Shown here: positions 1 through 8,454 of the stretch, one piece after another
How the letters are laid out: the number at the start of each line of letters is the position of its first letter
Position numbering within the stretch: position 1 is the first letter of the stretch
From: Oceanospirillum beijerinckii DSM 7166
GTDB lineage: Bacteria > Pseudomonadota > Gammaproteobacteria > Pseudomonadales > Halomonadaceae
Length of the DNA: 60,005 nt
Direction of reading: 5' to 3'
NCBI RefSeq assembly: GCF_000422425.1
Contig: NZ_AULT01000043.1
Location: 1 to 60,005 of the forward strand
The notes under the pieces: generated by a model
The model's input: only the letters and a program-made list of their open reading frames with translations
Told to the model about the DNA's origin: nothing
Databases searched by the model: none
Position numbers and translations under genes: made by a program

Positions 1-339
1 GGCAACGTGAAATCCTCCTCATTAGCCAAAACCAAGATGGCGAAGTCTGTGCTGGATGCAGGTTGGGCCATGCTGAAAACGATGCTGGATTATAAATGCG
101 CTCACGCAGGTATTGTTTTCAAAGAAGTTGATGAGTCGTACACCACCCAAACCTGTTCGAGTTGTGGCAGTTTGCCCGATTCGAGGCCGAAAGGTATCGC
201 AGGGCTTGGAATAAGAGAGTGGATCTGCAGTGCGTGTGGTGTCACGCACGACCGCGATGTGAATGCGGCCAGGAACATTCTTGCGGTCGGACATGGCCGT
301 CTAGCTGTAGGAATCCCCCGCTATAATCAGCTTGCCTGA
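1..339 (+). CDS. tnpB: TnpB (IS200/IS605 RNA-guided nuclease), C-terminal part cut by the window edge
   Basis: The open frame runs in from the window edge, so only about 112 C-terminal residues are visible and the true start lies outside. It carries the OrfB zinc ribbon, with CSSCG and CSACG pairs about 22 residues apart, followed by DRDVNAARNIL, which holds the last RuvC acidic residue. TnpB is the omega-RNA-guided DNA nuclease of IS605-type elements and helps retain the element after TnpA transposition. The stop codon lies inside the element's terminal hairpin, as is usual for this family. Whether the gene is intact cannot be judged here, and no tnpA is visible. Confidence 0.9.
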   Translation, partial: GNVKSSSLAKTKMAKSVLDAGWAMLKTMLDYKCAHAGIVFKEVDESYTTQTCSSCGSLPDSRPKGIAGLGIREWICSACGVTHDRDVNAARNILAVGHGRLAVGIPRYNQLA

Positions 340-361
340 TTTAGCGGAGGGAGGATGTCAA
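1..361 (+). mobile_element. Right end of an IS200/IS605-family (tnpB-carrying) element
   Basis: The tnpB end is followed by an imperfect hairpin at 315-351 (CCCCCGCT / AGCGGAGGG arms around ATCAG-cttgc-CTGAT) and then GGATGTCAA, which ends near 361. A GC-rich terminal hairpin followed by GAGGATGTCAA is what I recognise as a common right end of tnpB-type elements in gammaproteobacteria. The exact boundary is inferred. The left end, and therefore the target motif (TAM), lies outside the window. Confidence 0.65.
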
Positions 362-381
362 TAGAGTGGTAGACCAAGATG
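240..381 (+). ncRNA. Probable omega-RNA: tnpB 3' end scaffold plus guide from the flank
   Basis: In IS605 systems the omega-RNA is made from the 3' part of tnpB and the right end, and the first bases outside the element act as the guide. The terminal hairpin at 315-351 fits the scaffold. If the element ends at about 361, the guide would be roughly 362-381. The 5' limit given here is nominal, and nothing in the sequence proves transcription. Confidence 0.4.
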
Positions 382-483
382 AAAGCTCAAGTGAAATGCC
401 CTTTCGTTCTGGTTGCTTGTATTACCGCTGTAGCGAGTTGTAATAGATTAGATAATACTGCTGAAATTGATACAGGTGCCTGA
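379..483 (+). CDS. 34-residue lipoprotein-like peptide or truncated gene
   Basis: An ATG at 379 opens a 34-codon frame. Its product has a basic start, a hydrophobic stretch (PFVLVACITAV) and a lipobox-like VASC, then only 14 residues (NRLDNTAEIDTGA) before TGA. It could be a tiny lipoprotein or the start of a longer lipoprotein gene broken near the IS insertion. No clear Shine-Dalgarno sequence precedes it. I do not recognise a family. Confidence 0.3.
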   Translation: MKAQVKCPFVLVACITAVASCNRLDNTAEIDTGA

Positions 484-651
484 TCTGGACAGAGCAAAGT
501 GAGCGAATTGTGTTTCTCCAGAGATGCTTTGGTTAAACACTATCTGCCCACTTTTTGCCGGGCTAAGCTCCAATAAATAGTCGTATTTCTATAAGCTCTC
601 CAAGTGATAAGGGGTGCTTAAGCTTACACGCTAGTTATCGGTGAATGAGAG

Positions 652-1041
652 TTAAAGCTCTTCAATCTGGCGACGTATATCTTCAATTTTGCGTTGCATC
701 ACCTTTTCCAGATGATCGATCTCTTCCAGCAGAATCGCCTTCTTATCTTCGGCCTGTTTGTCTTGTGCAACGAGTTTATCCAGTTCGTCGACTGCACGCA
801 GATAGAATGGCGAAGGCTCTGTGGTATGACGATAGGTTGTGGTGCCTTCGTTAACACGCAGGTCTTTGTGTACGCGCTGGAATTTAAATTTTTTGCTCTT
901 GGCAAACCAGTCACCCTGATGGCGATGGAAGTATATCTTCAGAATATCGATGTCACCCTCAATACGTGAGGTGTATTTCTCAATATCTCTGACGTTGTCG
1001 ATACCCATCTCTTTCAGGGTTTCAAATTGAGTGTCTTTCAT
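652..1041 (-). CDS. DUF3461 family protein
   Basis: This 129-residue cytosolic protein has the usual length of DUF3461 (PF11944). Family-like features are the N-terminal 'LKEMGIDNVRDIEKYT', the central 'DILKIYFHRHQGDWFAKSKKF' region, and a long charged helix after residue 85 that probably forms a coiled coil (LDKLVAQDKQAEDKKAILLEEI...). The family is conserved in gammaproteobacteria but has no established function. It stands alone, flanked by non-coding DNA on both sides. Confidence 0.85.
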   Translation of the reverse strand: MKDTQFETLKEMGIDNVRDIEKYTSRIEGDIDILKIYFHRHQGDWFAKSKKFKFQRVHKDLRVNEGTTTYRHTTEPSPFYLRAVDELDKLVAQDKQAEDKKAILLEEIDHLEKVMQRKIEDIRRQIEEL

Positions 1042-1400
1042 GGCGCCGGCCTCAGTATTCGGGGGTACAGGTCATTGTGTGTTTTTGCTGTGATAATTAT
1101 GTTAACCCACTTATGATTTTGTCTTCTCCGTGTTAGGCGACATATATTTTTGAAATTAAGACAAAGCTTATTAAATTGCTCTGGTATTGATTGGGCTTGA
1201 TTCCTTAGAGATGTCTGTCTAAGAGGGGGAGTTCCCTGTGTCTGAGTTGCTCAGGTAAAATGTTCAGCAGTCCCCCTCAGATTACAAACCTCTAAACCTA
1301 AGTTAAGTACAGGCTTTGATTGGACTCGTAAGCTTACTCCATCCAATGCACACGCATTGAAGAAATTAGCGCCTTACTGAGAATAATAGAGAGTCCAGCT
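1042..1400. other. Intergenic stretch without a recognised gene
   Basis: This AT-rich gap separates the divergent DUF3461 and nitroreductase genes and must hold both promoters. The only structure I see is a short inverted repeat, CTTAGA at 1204-1209 and TCTAAG at 1218-1223. No coding frame or RNA gene could be supported. Confidence 0.5.
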
Positions 1401-2015
1401 ATGAATACTTTTGATGCGATCTACGGTCGTCGCGCCATTAAACACTTTGATCCAGAGCATAAAATCAGCGCTGAGGATGAGCAAAAACTACTTCAGGCAG
1501 TGATACAGTCGCCGACCAGTTACAATGTGCAGCACTGGCGTTTTGTCGTGCTGCGTGATCCTGAACACAGAGCCGCAATTCGCAGTGATTTGGGTTTTGA
1601 TCAAACACAGATTACCGATGCCTCGTTGCTGATTCTGTTTACAGCAGATACTCAAGCCTGGCAAAAACAGCCGGAGCGTTACTGGGCTGAAGTGCCAGAA
1701 GAGATTCAGGCCATGATGGTCGGTATGATGCAGGATTTTCATCAGGGACGGGAGTGGCTGCAAAGAGATGAAGCCCAGCGCTCAATCGGTATGGCGATGC
1801 AGACTCTTATGTTGGCAGCGCAGGCGATGGGCTATCAATCCTGTCCTATGATTGGCTTTGATATTGAACGCCTGGCAGATGCTATCAATCTGCCTGAAGG
1901 CTATGTTATTGGTCCTATGGTTGCTATTGGCAAGGGTACTAAAGCCCCCTGGCCAAAAGCCGGTCAGTTACCATTACAGGAGTTGGTAATTGAAGATCGT
2001 TTTGCGGCGGTTTAA
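1401..2015 (+). CDS. Nitroreductase family protein (FMN, NAD(P)H-dependent)
   Basis: The 204-residue product has the nitroreductase fold signature. 'RRAIKHFDPEHKIS' near residues 10-24 supplies the FMN phosphate-binding arginine, 'AVIQSPTSYNVQHWRFVV' follows, and 'QTLMLAAQAMGYQSCPMIGFD' near 133-153 is the conserved flavin-contact helix and turn. Such enzymes reduce nitro groups, quinones or other electrophiles with NAD(P)H in the cytosol. The physiological substrate cannot be told from sequence. The gene is monocistronic, and its stop overlaps the end of the convergent ligase gene by four bases. Confidence 0.88.
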   Translation: MNTFDAIYGRRAIKHFDPEHKISAEDEQKLLQAVIQSPTSYNVQHWRFVVLRDPEHRAAIRSDLGFDQTQITDASLLILFTADTQAWQKQPERYWAEVPEEIQAMMVGMMQDFHQGREWLQRDEAQRSIGMAMQTLMLAAQAMGYQSCPMIGFDIERLADAINLPEGYVIGPMVAIGKGTKAPWPKAGQLPLQELVIEDRFAAV

Positions 2016-2884
2016 TTCATCCGTATAAAGCGGGCAAAGCGCGGCAGCCCTGTGCTTGTCATGCCATTATAGCGATAGGTAATGATACTACCTACCGGGG
2101 GCGGGTTTTCCCGCTCCAGCTTGCTAAAACCTGAGCCAATTTTCATCTGTCGGCCATTGTCCAGTTGTACTATTAATGCCCCCATCTGGCCGGTAAACTG
2201 GCCTTTGCCTTGGGTGTAACCGAGTACCACGGCTTCGGCATCTTCGTAGAGTTTATATTTCATCAGGTAGTCGCTGCGGCCGATTTGATATAGGGCATTT
2301 TTGTGATTTAGCATTAACCCCTCGGCACCTGAATGGCTGATCTTCTGCAGATAAATATGCAGTGCCTGCGGGTCGGATAGCTGAAAGTGTTCAACCTTGC
2401 TGATCCAGGGCGTGCCTGTTTGCTGTATCAGATGGGCCAGTTTTTCTTTGCGCAGACTGAAAACAGCAGGCTCTGCAGGCAGATCAAACAGCACATAACG
2501 TACTTTTCGCCAGGCCTGATCGTTGGGTTGCTGCTGGCGCACAATCCCTGATAGTTCGGCAAAGCGTCCCCGGTCAATCCAGAGTTCACCATCCAGGGGG
2601 ATATTGGGTAATGGCTCGGTAAACCATTCGGGAGCCTGAATCACCAGCCCTTGTCGGGTGCGTAAATGTTGTCCATCCCAATAAGCCCTGACGCCATCCA
2701 GTTTTTCACTGATCCAATAATCTGCTAAATCATTTTGCTGTTGATACTGACTGGCCAGCATAACCGGGCTGGATTCCAGAGCATAGATCGGTGATATGTG
2801 TAGTCCGGGTAGCAGGCACAGGCCAGTGCCTAGCAGAGGGAGTAGGCGAGATCCCAATTGTTTGCCTGATGTTGGCGAATCCAT
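2012..2884 (-). CDS. Exported ATP-dependent DNA ligase, Lig E type
   Basis: This 290-residue protein is a minimal ATP-dependent DNA ligase. The nucleotidyl-lysine motif KLDGVR (Lys61) starts the adenylation domain. It is followed by LDGELW (motif III), YVLFDLP, EGLMLNHKNALY (motif IV) and YLMKYKLY (motif V), then an OB-fold tail. The first ~36 residues form a signal peptide (basic start, Leu/Gly-rich core, IYA-LE cleavage). Lig E enzymes are generally exported, lack extra domains, and are thought to act on periplasmic or extracellular DNA. Here that role is inferred from the signal peptide. The downstream end is convergent with the nitroreductase. Confidence 0.9.
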   Translation of the reverse strand: MDSPTSGKQLGSRLLPLLGTGLCLLPGLHISPIYALESSPVMLASQYQQQNDLADYWISEKLDGVRAYWDGQHLRTRQGLVIQAPEWFTEPLPNIPLDGELWIDRGRFAELSGIVRQQQPNDQAWRKVRYVLFDLPAEPAVFSLRKEKLAHLIQQTGTPWISKVEHFQLSDPQALHIYLQKISHSGAEGLMLNHKNALYQIGRSDYLMKYKLYEDAEAVVLGYTQGKGQFTGQMGALIVQLDNGRQMKIGSGFSKLERENPPPVGSIITYRYNGMTSTGLPRFARFIRMN

Positions 2885-3075
2885 CCTTGAATCCTCGAAG
2901 TTATGAGTTTGCTTTCAGCTTAGAAGCAATTGGCGCAAGGTAAAGGTGAAGGTGCCCTGATTAGACTAAAGCGTTAGCATGGCGAGTATTTTGTTCTTAT
3001 ATCTCGCTTTGATATCTTGTTTCCATATCTTATTTCCATATCAGGGGGGCTAGCCGATTGGTTAATGGGCTGGTG

Positions 3076-3366
3076 CTAGAGCAGATAATAGAATAAGGCA
3101 TAAAGAATCACGCCCCAGCTGATCAGTGGATGAAACAGTAAGCGCCAGAGTGGATAGCCTGGTACAAACCCGACACCGTGAATAAATCCCGCGCTGATGG
3201 CCAGCATAAACAGGCTGAACAGGTTGTGATTGATCTGATGGACATCGGTCGCGATGATCTCAGGGTATAGGGTGATAACCCCGCTGATGATTACTGCGCT
3301 GAGTAAAGAGATGAATCGGCTCCAGCCGGATTCAGGGTAGGGGATAACAGGAAAGGCGCGTTTCAT
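3076..3366 (-). CDS. ybgE: Cyd operon protein YbgE
   Basis: The 96-residue product contains three hydrophobic segments and matches YbgE in size, topology and position as last gene of the cytochrome bd operon. 'GFIHGVGFVPGYPLWRLLF' near 60-78 is the typical conserved part. GGAGC lies nine bases before the ATG at 3366. YbgE is an inner-membrane protein of the cyd operon whose exact job is unsettled. It follows cydX after about 150 bases, so it may be expressed at a different level from the oxidase. Confidence 0.88.
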   Translation of the reverse strand: MKRAFPVIPYPESGWSRFISLLSAVIISGVITLYPEIIATDVHQINHNLFSLFMLAISAGFIHGVGFVPGYPLWRLLFHPLISWGVILYALFYYLL

Positions 3367-3515
3367 ATAGATCAGCTCCGTTTAAAAAGACAGATGAAGT
3401 CTTGATGATTCAACTCACCAGATGCCACGACAAAAAACACCGATAAAAACCTATCTGGCAAAAAAAGCCGCCGACCGAGAGGAAACGGCCAGCAGCTAAA
3501 CAGGGTGAAAGGCTT

Positions 3516-3632
3516 TTACTGAGGGGCTTGACTGTCCAGATCAAATGCTGGATCAGCTTCTAACCACATGGCGTTGATAATGCCGAAAGAAACGGCCAGT
3601 AACACACCTAAAATCCAGGCGAAGTACCACAT
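3516..3632 (-). CDS. cydX: Cytochrome bd oxidase small subunit CydX
   Basis: This 38-codon gene starts at the ATG at 3632 and ends with TAA at 3516. The product begins MWYFAWILGVLLA and continues with an FGIINAMWLE segment, the hallmark single transmembrane helix of CydX, then a short acidic tail ending SQAPQ. CydX stabilises the CydAB haem centres. It sits 27 bases downstream of cydB, its normal place. Confidence 0.95.
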   Translation of the reverse strand: MWYFAWILGVLLAVSFGIINAMWLEADPAFDLDSQAPQ

Positions 3633-3659
3633 TGTCTTATCCTCATTGCAGGTTCTGTT

Positions 3660-4802
3660 TCAGTATGACAGCGGATTGCTCTCAACCTGTTTCGCGGTCA
3701 CTCGTCCCCACATTACCCGGTAGGTCCAAAGGGTGTAGAGCAGAATGATGGGGACAAAAATCATCGCCGCGATAAACATAATATTCAGCGTCAGGTGGCT
3801 GGATGCCGCATCCCAAAGGGTCAGGCTGCTGTTAGGGTCAACCCGAGATGGCAGTACAAAGGGGAACAGCGAGAAGGCTGCGGTACACACCACTGCGGTC
3901 ATCGTCAGGCTGTGGCTGACAAAGGCCAGCCCTGCCCGGTGATTGCGTATCAGGAACAGGCTGATCAGCGCCGTCACAAAACCGGCGACAGGTGCTGCCT
4001 GCATCCAGGGATAAAGCTGATAGTTCGTCAGCCAAGCGCCGGGCACGGTAACCACCTCTTTTGCTAACGGATTAGGCAGTGCATCCGGTGCCGGCATGTG
4101 ATCGATATGCAGTCCTGGCATATTGCTGATGAGTAACCAGAGTCCTGCCGCAGCAAAAGCGGTCATCATAAGGATCAGGCTGATCTGTCCGGCCTGGCGT
4201 GCCCGGTCAGCGATCTGCTGTTCGGCCCGCATCTGTAACCAGATAGCGCCATGAGTCGTCAGCATCATCAGGCTGACTACACCACACAGCAGAGCAAAGG
4301 GGTGAAACAGGTCAAAGAAGCTGCCCTGATAGTGTGGGCGCAGCAGATCATCCAGATAGAAATCCACTCCCAGCAGCAGGTTGCCAAAGGCAACGCCAAA
4401 CACCAGTGATGGAACCGTACCGCTGATAAACAGCCCCCAGTCCCAAGTGCTGCGCCAGCGTGGGTCTGCAATCTTGCTACGGTAGTCGAAACCGACCGGG
4501 CGGAAAAAGAGCGCAAACAGCACCAGCATCATAGCAAAGTAGAAACTGGAAAACGCGACAGCGTAGACCGCGGGCCAGGCGGCAAACAGCGCACCGCCTG
4601 CGGTAATAAACCATACCTGATTGCCGTCCCAGTGTGGGCCAACCGTATTAATGATAACCCGGCGTTCGGCATCGTTTTTACCCAGAAAGGGCAGCAGGAT
4701 ACCCGCGCCCATATCAAAGCCGTCGGTGACCATAAAGCCCACCAGCAGCACACCGACCAGAACCCACCAGGCCAGCTTCAGTGTTTCATAATCGAGAATC
4801 AT
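3660..4802 (-). CDS. cydB: Cytochrome bd ubiquinol oxidase subunit II (CydB)
   Basis: The 380-residue protein has the length and multi-pass membrane profile of CydB. The N-terminus contains 'GFMVTDGFDMGAGILLPFLG', then 'NTVGPHWDGNQVWFITAGGA', and later a Trp- and Arg-containing loop 'FFRPVGFDYRSKI', all hallmarks of subunit II. With CydA it makes the haem b558/b595/d quinol oxidase that reduces oxygen to water with high affinity. It starts 19 bases after cydA, which indicates co-transcription. Confidence 0.97.
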   Translation of the reverse strand: MILDYETLKLAWWVLVGVLLVGFMVTDGFDMGAGILLPFLGKNDAERRVIINTVGPHWDGNQVWFITAGGALFAAWPAVYAVAFSSFYFAMMLVLFALFFRPVGFDYRSKIADPRWRSTWDWGLFISGTVPSLVFGVAFGNLLLGVDFYLDDLLRPHYQGSFFDLFHPFALLCGVVSLMMLTTHGAIWLQMRAEQQIADRARQAGQISLILMMTAFAAAGLWLLISNMPGLHIDHMPAPDALPNPLAKEVVTVPGAWLTNYQLYPWMQAAPVAGFVTALISLFLIRNHRAGLAFVSHSLTMTAVVCTAAFSLFPFVLPSRVDPNSSLTLWDAASSHLTLNIMFIAAMIFVPIILLYTLWTYRVMWGRVTAKQVESNPLSY

Positions 4803-4820
4803 AGTTTATCTCCTGTGGGC

Positions 4821-6419
4821 TCAAACATTCACCGATGCGTGTTCAGAGGCACCGGTATTCTTGGTCTGATGGGCTTGCTCAAAATGATAACGGCCGGTAT
4901 GCAGTGCACTGGGACCCAGGCGGGCATATTTAAACATCAGATACATCTCAGCGATCAGTAGCAGGGTATAAAACGCAACCAAGGCAATAATACTGGTGTA
5001 CAGGCTGCTGGCATCCAGTGACGAGGTGCTCAGATGAGTTGGCAGTATGCCGCCGATCGACCAGGGCTGGCGTCCGTATTCGGCTACAATCCAGCCGGTT
5101 TCAGCAGCGACCCAGGGCAGAGGTATGCTCCAGAGTACAATCTTCAGGAAGGTGCGGCGGCGCTCCAGCTGGCGGGTTGCATTGAAGTAGAAGGCCAGAA
5201 TAAAAATCGCCAGCATGGTAAAACCACAAGCCACCATCACCCTGAAACTCCAAAACAGCGGTGCCACATTGGGGATCGTATCCCGGGCAGCAGCTTTGAT
5301 CTCTTCTTCGGTGGCATCAATCACATCCGGGGTATAGCGTTTCAGTAGCAGGCCATAACCGAGGTCTTGTTTGACCTGCTCAAAACGGGCGATCGTCTGT
5401 TCATCGGTTTGCCCCGCTCTGAGTTTGGTTAGCAGGTCATAGGCGATCATACCGTTACGGACTTTATGTTCATGTTCGGCGATCAGATCCTTAATGCCGG
5501 TGACCTCCTCATCCAATGAGCGGGTTGCAATAATGCCCAGGGCATAGGGGATCTTAATGGCATAATCCGTGGTCATGGTTTCCTGATTAGGAATGCCAAA
5601 CAGCGTGAAGGATGCCGGAGCCGGGTGGGTATCCCATTCCGCTTCAATCGCCGCTAATTTGGTTTTCTGAACATCACCCAGCTCATAGCCGGACTCGTCA
5701 CCCAGAATAATAACCGACAGAATAGATGCCAGACCAAAGGCCGATGCCACGGCGAAGGAGCGACGGGCAAAAGGCAGGTCGCGTCCCTTTAGCAGGTAAA
5801 AAGCACTGATACCGAGAACAAACATTGAGCCTGTGACATAACCCGCAGCCACGGTATGGACAAACTTCACCTGGGCTACCGGGTTGAAGACCAACTCGGC
5901 AAAGCTGGTCATCTCCATACGCATAGTTTCGTAACTGAATTCGGCACCGACAGGATTTTGCATCCAGCCATTGGCGATCAGAATCCACAGTGCTGACAGA
6001 TTGGAGCCCAGAGCCATAAAGAATGTCACCATTAAATGGCGTCTGGGCGAAAGGCGGTCCCAGCCAAAGAAGAACAGGCCAATAAAGGTCGACTCCAGAA
6101 AGAAGGCCATCAGACCTTCAATGGCCAGGGGGGCGCCAAAAATATCGCCTACATAATGTGAGTAGTAGGCCCAGTTGGTGCCAAACTGAAACTCCATGGT
6201 CAGGCCGGTCGTCACACCCAGCGCAAAGTTGATACCAAACAGTTTGCCCCAGAACTGAGTCATATCCTTGTAGATCTGTTTACGGGTCATCACATAGATA
6301 GACTCCATAATGACCAGTAAAAAGGCTAAACCCAGGGTCAAGGGGACAAATATAAAGTGATAGAGTGCAGTGATGGCAAACTGCAGCCGGGATAGATCAA
6401 CAACTTCTTCAGTGATCAT
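4821..6419 (-). CDS. cydA: Cytochrome bd ubiquinol oxidase subunit I (CydA)
   Basis: This 532-residue protein is CydA, slightly longer than the E. coli form (522). It keeps the N-terminal haem ligand His21 in '[13 protein letters not shown]', the second ligand in '[12 protein letters not shown]', and the '[13 protein letters not shown]' signature near the C-terminal third. The insert between about residues 255 and 330 makes it a long-Q-loop type. It forms the quinol oxidation site facing the periplasm. The gene is second in the operon, 30 bases after cydP. Confidence 0.97.
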   Translation of the reverse strand: MITEEVVDLSRLQFAITALYHFIFVPLTLGLAFLLVIMESIYVMTRKQIYKDMTQFWGKLFGINFALGVTTGLTMEFQFGTNWAYYSHYVGDIFGAPLAIEGLMAFFLESTFIGLFFFGWDRLSPRRHLMVTFFMALGSNLSALWILIANGWMQNPVGAEFSYETMRMEMTSFAELVFNPVAQVKFVHTVAAGYVTGSMFVLGISAFYLLKGRDLPFARRSFAVASAFGLASILSVIILGDESGYELGDVQKTKLAAIEAEWDTHPAPASFTLFGIPNQETMTTDYAIKIPYALGIIATRSLDEEVTGIKDLIAEHEHKVRNGMIAYDLLTKLRAGQTDEQTIARFEQVKQDLGYGLLLKRYTPDVIDATEEEIKAAARDTIPNVAPLFWSFRVMVACGFTMLAIFILAFYFNATRQLERRRTFLKIVLWSIPLPWVAAETGWIVAEYGRQPWSIGGILPTHLSTSSLDASSLYTSIIALVAFYTLLLIAEMYLMFKYARLGPSALHTGRYHFEQAHQTKNTGASEHASVNV

Positions 6420-6449
6420 AGATTGCCTCTGTTTTAAGACGACTCTGCA

Positions 6450-6707
6450 TTACAGCCGGGTGAGATGAGTGGCAGGTTCCCCGGTGCTTTGGGGTTGAGA
6501 TTCTTTCAGGCGCAGGTCAGATGAGGGCGACACCAGATTCTTCTCGGTAGGAGTGATCAGCAAGAGCTGGCTCATACGTTGAGCATCAACACTTGTTTTA
6601 GCCGGAACAACAAAGTTAATCAGGCCATACAGCAGAACCAGCTTGATCAGTAGTACCAGGCTGATCTCTCTTATCAGTGGGTGTTGAAAAATAGACGGTG
6701 TTCTCAT
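6450..6707 (-). CDS. cydP: Putative small oxidase subunit CydP
   Basis: The 85-residue product begins with a short soluble part and a single transmembrane helix in 'HPLIREISLVLLIKLVLLYG', which matches the CydP family pattern (xPLxREIxxVLxIKL). Its polar tail is longer than in the CydP proteins I know. CydP genes lie directly upstream of cydAB in several proteobacteria and are proposed small subunits. An AGGATAGA ribosome site precedes the ATG at 6707. Being first in the operon, it is the gene served by the sigma-54 promoter at 6879-6896. Confidence 0.75.
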   Translation of the reverse strand: MRTPSIFQHPLIREISLVLLIKLVLLYGLINFVVPAKTSVDAQRMSQLLLITPTEKNLVSPSSDLRLKESQPQSTGEPATHLTRL

Positions 6708-6878
6708 CTTCTATCCTATGCCTGTCGAGGTGATGGGCAGAGTAAACACAGTGAAAAATAAGTACCGAAACCATGGGCTGATTCGTTAAGTGATCATGCC
6801 TGTTTTGTTTCGATGTGTTGTGCTGGCGGCGGTTTGTTATCGGTTTTATAGCACTCGCTGCGAGTACTTCTTGTATAG

Positions 6879-6896
6879 AGCAAAGGTTATGCCTAT
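6879..6896 (-). promoter_or_regulatory. Sigma-54 (-24/-12) promoter of the cyd operon
   Basis: Read on the minus strand the site is TAGGCATAACCTTTGCTC. It has GG (-24) and GC (-12) separated by exactly ten bases and the full TTTGCT downstream element, against the consensus TGGCAY-N5-TTGCW. The start would fall near 6868, leaving a leader of about 160 bases before cydP. The divergent neighbour encodes a sigma-54 activator, which supports the call. Confidence 0.75.
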
Positions 6897-6956
6897 CTGT
6901 CATTTTTTGTTAGTTCATTGATTTTTATAGGTTTTATTTCTGTCGTCTCAGATTTT

Positions 6957-7014
6957 CTGTCTGTTTTTGACAGTAATGTCTGTATTGGGAGTTGTTTTTT
7001 GACATAAATGACAG
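6957..7014. promoter_or_regulatory. Probable enhancer sites for the sigma-54 activator
   Basis: A perfect inverted repeat, CTGTC-N7-GACAG, occupies 6957-6973. Further half-sites are ATGTC at 6976-6980, GACAT at 7001-7005 and GACAG at 7010-7014. They lie 60-130 bases upstream of the cyd -24/-12 element and directly upstream of the activator gene at 7081, so they fit an upstream activating sequence that may also serve autoregulation. Assignment to this activator is inferred. Confidence 0.5.
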
Positions 7015-7080
7015 TGAGCAATTTTTTATATAAGATGTTTTTAAATTATTGGCTTAGGCATTTGAGTAGGGCATGACGCT

Positions 7081-8454
7081 ATGGAAGCTGACACAAAACG
7101 CATTGACACTTTTGACGTAACGCTGCCACCAGGAATACTGTCCATGTTGGAGAGTTACCCTGATCCAGCGGTATTGCTGTCGTTGGATTATCGTATTCTG
7201 GCGACCAATGAGGCTTACCGCCAGGCTTATGGCGATGCCAGTGTTACCAAGCGGCACTGTTATGAAGTGTCTCACCATTATGATCAGCCCTGTGATCTGA
7301 TGGGAGAGTCCTGTCCCATGAAACGCTGTATTGAAACCGGTAAGGTGCAGCGGGTGTTTCATCTGCACCATACCAGTCAGGGTGAAGAGCATGTGGATGT
7401 TGAGCTGTATCCTGTCGCATCAGAGACTGGCGAGCCGGAATACTTTCTCGAAGTGATGCGCTATAGCAAGCTGGCCAGCCCTCGTCCTGGCGGCACGCCC
7501 TTGGTTGGGCGTTCGGCACGTTTTAATGAAACCCTGGGTTTGATTGAGCGGGTGGCACCCAGTGAAACCACGGTGTTGTTATTGGGTGAATCCGGTACGG
7601 GTAAGGAGCTAATGGCTCAGGCGGTGCATAAGGGCAGTAACCGCAATCAGGGGCCTTTTGTGCCGGTGGAGTGCTCCGGTTTGACCGAAACTCTGTTTGA
7701 AAGTGAGTTGTTCGGTCATGAGAAAGGTTCTTTTACCGGCGCAAACAATCGCAAGATAGGACTGGTGGAATCAGCTGCTGGTGGCACCCTATTTCTGGAT
7801 GAGATCGGTGATATTCCGCTGCCACAGCAGGTAAAATTGTTACGCCTGCTGGAAACCGGCACCTATCGTCGTGTCGGTGGGGTAGAAACCCTGAAAGCGG
7901 ATTTTCGTTTGGTATGTGCGACCCACAGACATCTGGAACAGCAGGTAAAAGATGGTGAATTCCGTATGGATCTCTACTACCGTATCAACGCCTTTCCGGT
8001 AGACCTGCCTGCGTTAAGAGAACGAAGCGATGATCTGCCGTTACTAATCGAGAATCTGTTACCGCACTTTGCCGGGGATCGTCAGCTGAAAGTAAGTCCT
8101 GAAGCGATCGCCTGTCTACAGCAATATCACTTTCCCGGTAATGTGCGTGAGCTACGCAATATCTTAGAACGTGCCTGTTTATTGGTCGATGACCAGGTGA
8201 TTGAACCAGAGCATTTGCCAAAACACTGTCTGTTAGCAAGCCGTTGGCAGGGCAATCAGGATATTCAACAGCAACAGTTATCGGAAATGGGTGTGCTGCA
8301 GCCGATGCCGCTGTATCAGGTGGAAAAACTCTATCTACAGTGGCTGTGGCAACAGCTAAAAGGCGATAAACCGGCGATGGCTCGTCTGCTGGAGGTTAGT
8401 GAACGCACCCTTTATCGGAAATTAAAGGAATTTAATATCGATACAAACCACTGA
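7081..8454 (+). CDS. PAS-domain sigma-54-dependent activator, probable regulator of the cyd operon
   Basis: The 457-residue protein has an N-terminal PAS domain (about 20-128), an AAA+ domain (about 140-370) and a Fis-type helix-turn-helix at the end (about 415-455). The AAA+ part has Walker A GESGTGKE (169-176), the sigma-54 contact loop GSFTGA (216-221) and Walker B TLFLDEI (236-242). All are intact, so it should open sigma-54 promoters. The PAS domain has four cysteines (Cys60, 71, 78, 83) that could bind a metal or sense redox. It is divergent from cydP-cydABX, whose promoter looks sigma-54 type; that it controls that operon is inferred from this layout. Confidence 0.88.
   Translation: MEADTKRIDTFDVTLPPGILSMLESYPDPAVLLSLDYRILATNEAYRQAYGDASVTKRHCYEVSHHYDQPCDLMGESCPMKRCIETGKVQRVFHLHHTSQGEEHVDVELYPVASETGEPEYFLEVMRYSKLASPRPGGTPLVGRSARFNETLGLIERVAPSETTVLLLGESGTGKELMAQAVHKGSNRNQGPFVPVECSGLTETLFESELFGHEKGSFTGANNRKIGLVESAAGGTLFLDEIGDIPLPQQVKLLRLLETGTYRRVGGVETLKADFRLVCATHRHLEQQVKDGEFRMDLYYRINAFPVDLPALRERSDDLPLLIENLLPHFAGDRQLKVSPEAIACLQQYHFPGNVRELRNILERACLLVDDQVIEPEHLPKHCLLASRWQGNQDIQQQQLSEMGVLQPMPLYQVEKLYLQWLWQQLKGDKPAMARLLEVSERTLYRKLKEFNIDTNH

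Noticed and set aside
2940-3060. Repeated ATATC / TTTCCATATC units before the ligase gene
   Set aside because: Spacing is irregular and copies are short and imperfect; no array or regulatory pattern is supported.
3440-3515. Terminator between cydX and ybgE (GC-rich stretch followed by seven Ts on the minus strand)
   Set aside because: Only a four-base stem (GCCG/CGGC) with a 12-base loop can be drawn, too weak to call.
6616-6903. A 95-codon minus-strand frame over cydP and its leader
   Set aside because: It overlaps cydP in another frame and covers the sigma-54 promoter; composition looks non-coding.
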